Shown: positions 13,554 through 13,609 of the stretch, one piece after another
Layout: every line of letters begins with the position of its first letter
How positions within the stretch are numbered: position 1 is the stretch's first letter
Assembly (NCBI GenBank): GCA_964630875.1
Contig: CAZVXF010000030.1
Span: forward strand, 1 to 13,609
Direction of reading: 5' to 3'
Origin: DAIDHZ01 sp035480255
GTDB lineage: Bacteria; Chlamydiota; Chlamydiia; Chlamydiales; SM23-39
DNA: 13,609 bases
The notes under the pieces: generated by a model
What the model saw: the letters and a program-made list of their open reading frames with translations, nothing else
The model's database searches: none
What the model was told of the DNA's origin: nothing
Program-made: the position numbers and the translations under genes

Positions 13554-13609
13554 TGAGGAAGGACGATAAGCCGGATTTTGTCGCGAGTCATCATTCCTCT
13601 AATGCGGCA
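13554..13609 (-). ncRNA. rnpB: RNase P RNA (rnpB), 3' end only
   Basis: Read on the minus strand the segment gives GAATGATGACTCGCGACAAA followed by ATCCGGCTTATCG. This matches the hallmark 3' region of bacterial M1-type RNase P RNA (GAATGACTG...ACAGAACCCGGCTTATCG in E. coli). It ends in TCCTTCCTC and a T-run. Only about 55 bases are inside the window; the catalytic core and 5' end lie to the right. RNase P RNA removes the 5' leader of tRNA precursors, so it is a functional counterpart of the nearby RNase Z. The gene is convergent with xerC. Confidence 0.85.

Overview
The window reads as a chromosomal segment of an environmental, amoeba-associated type of Chlamydiae (Parachlamydia/Waddlia/Simkania-like rather than Chlamydia itself). 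The main reason is the gene order dnaJ - rpsU - short tsaB - lon - (rfaE2-like) - rhomboid - rnz - xerC. As I recall it, this parallels the Chlamydia trachomatis order CT341-CT347 (dnaJ, rs21, gcp-like, lon, hypothetical, metallo-hydrolase, xerC). The species cannot be named from this sequence alone.

Layout. (1) 1-1174 is accessory and decaying DNA. It holds the C-terminal part of an outer-membrane-type protein of a family I associate with metal-efflux islands. After it comes a collapsed, frameshifted remnant of a copper/silver P-type ATPase, inside a 381-bp segment (692-1072) bounded by near-identical inverted repeats with TA at both ends. This looks like the relic of a mobile or MITE-like element. 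(2) 1175-3121 is a large 648-residue orphan protein with no recognised domain. (3) 3081-5721 on the minus strand is a compact three-gene unit: a PfpI/DJ-1-like protein, a membrane-anchored glycoside hydrolase family 1-like protein, and a NUDIX hydrolase. The first two are joined by an ATGA overlap. The NUDIX gene overlaps the end of the orphan gene tail-to-tail. (4) 5848-7811 on the minus strand holds tsaB, rpsU and dnaJ. (5) 7881-13518 on the plus strand is a tightly packed run of lon, an rfaE2-like nucleotidyltransferase, a rhomboid protease, RNase Z and XerC, each overlapping the next. (6) The right edge holds the 3' end of the RNase P RNA gene (rnpB) on the minus strand, convergent with xerC.

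The right half is conserved housekeeping: protein quality control (Lon, DnaJ, rhomboid), translation and tRNA maturation (S21, TsaB, RNase Z, RNase P RNA) and chromosome dimer resolution (XerC). The overlaps imply that lon to xerC is one transcription unit. The lon start is best placed at a TTG at 7881 behind a good Shine-Dalgarno sequence. That opens a 69-bp divergent tsaB/lon control region with a plausible sigma-70-type lon promoter. The left half is lineage-specific and shows gene decay and repeat insertion.

I see no CRISPR array, complete insertion sequence, prophage, toxin-antitoxin pair or clear new defence system. The most notable items are the copper-ATPase relic inside the inverted-repeat element, the dispersed repeat family it belongs to, the orphan 648-aa protein and the unusual membrane-anchored GH1 protein.
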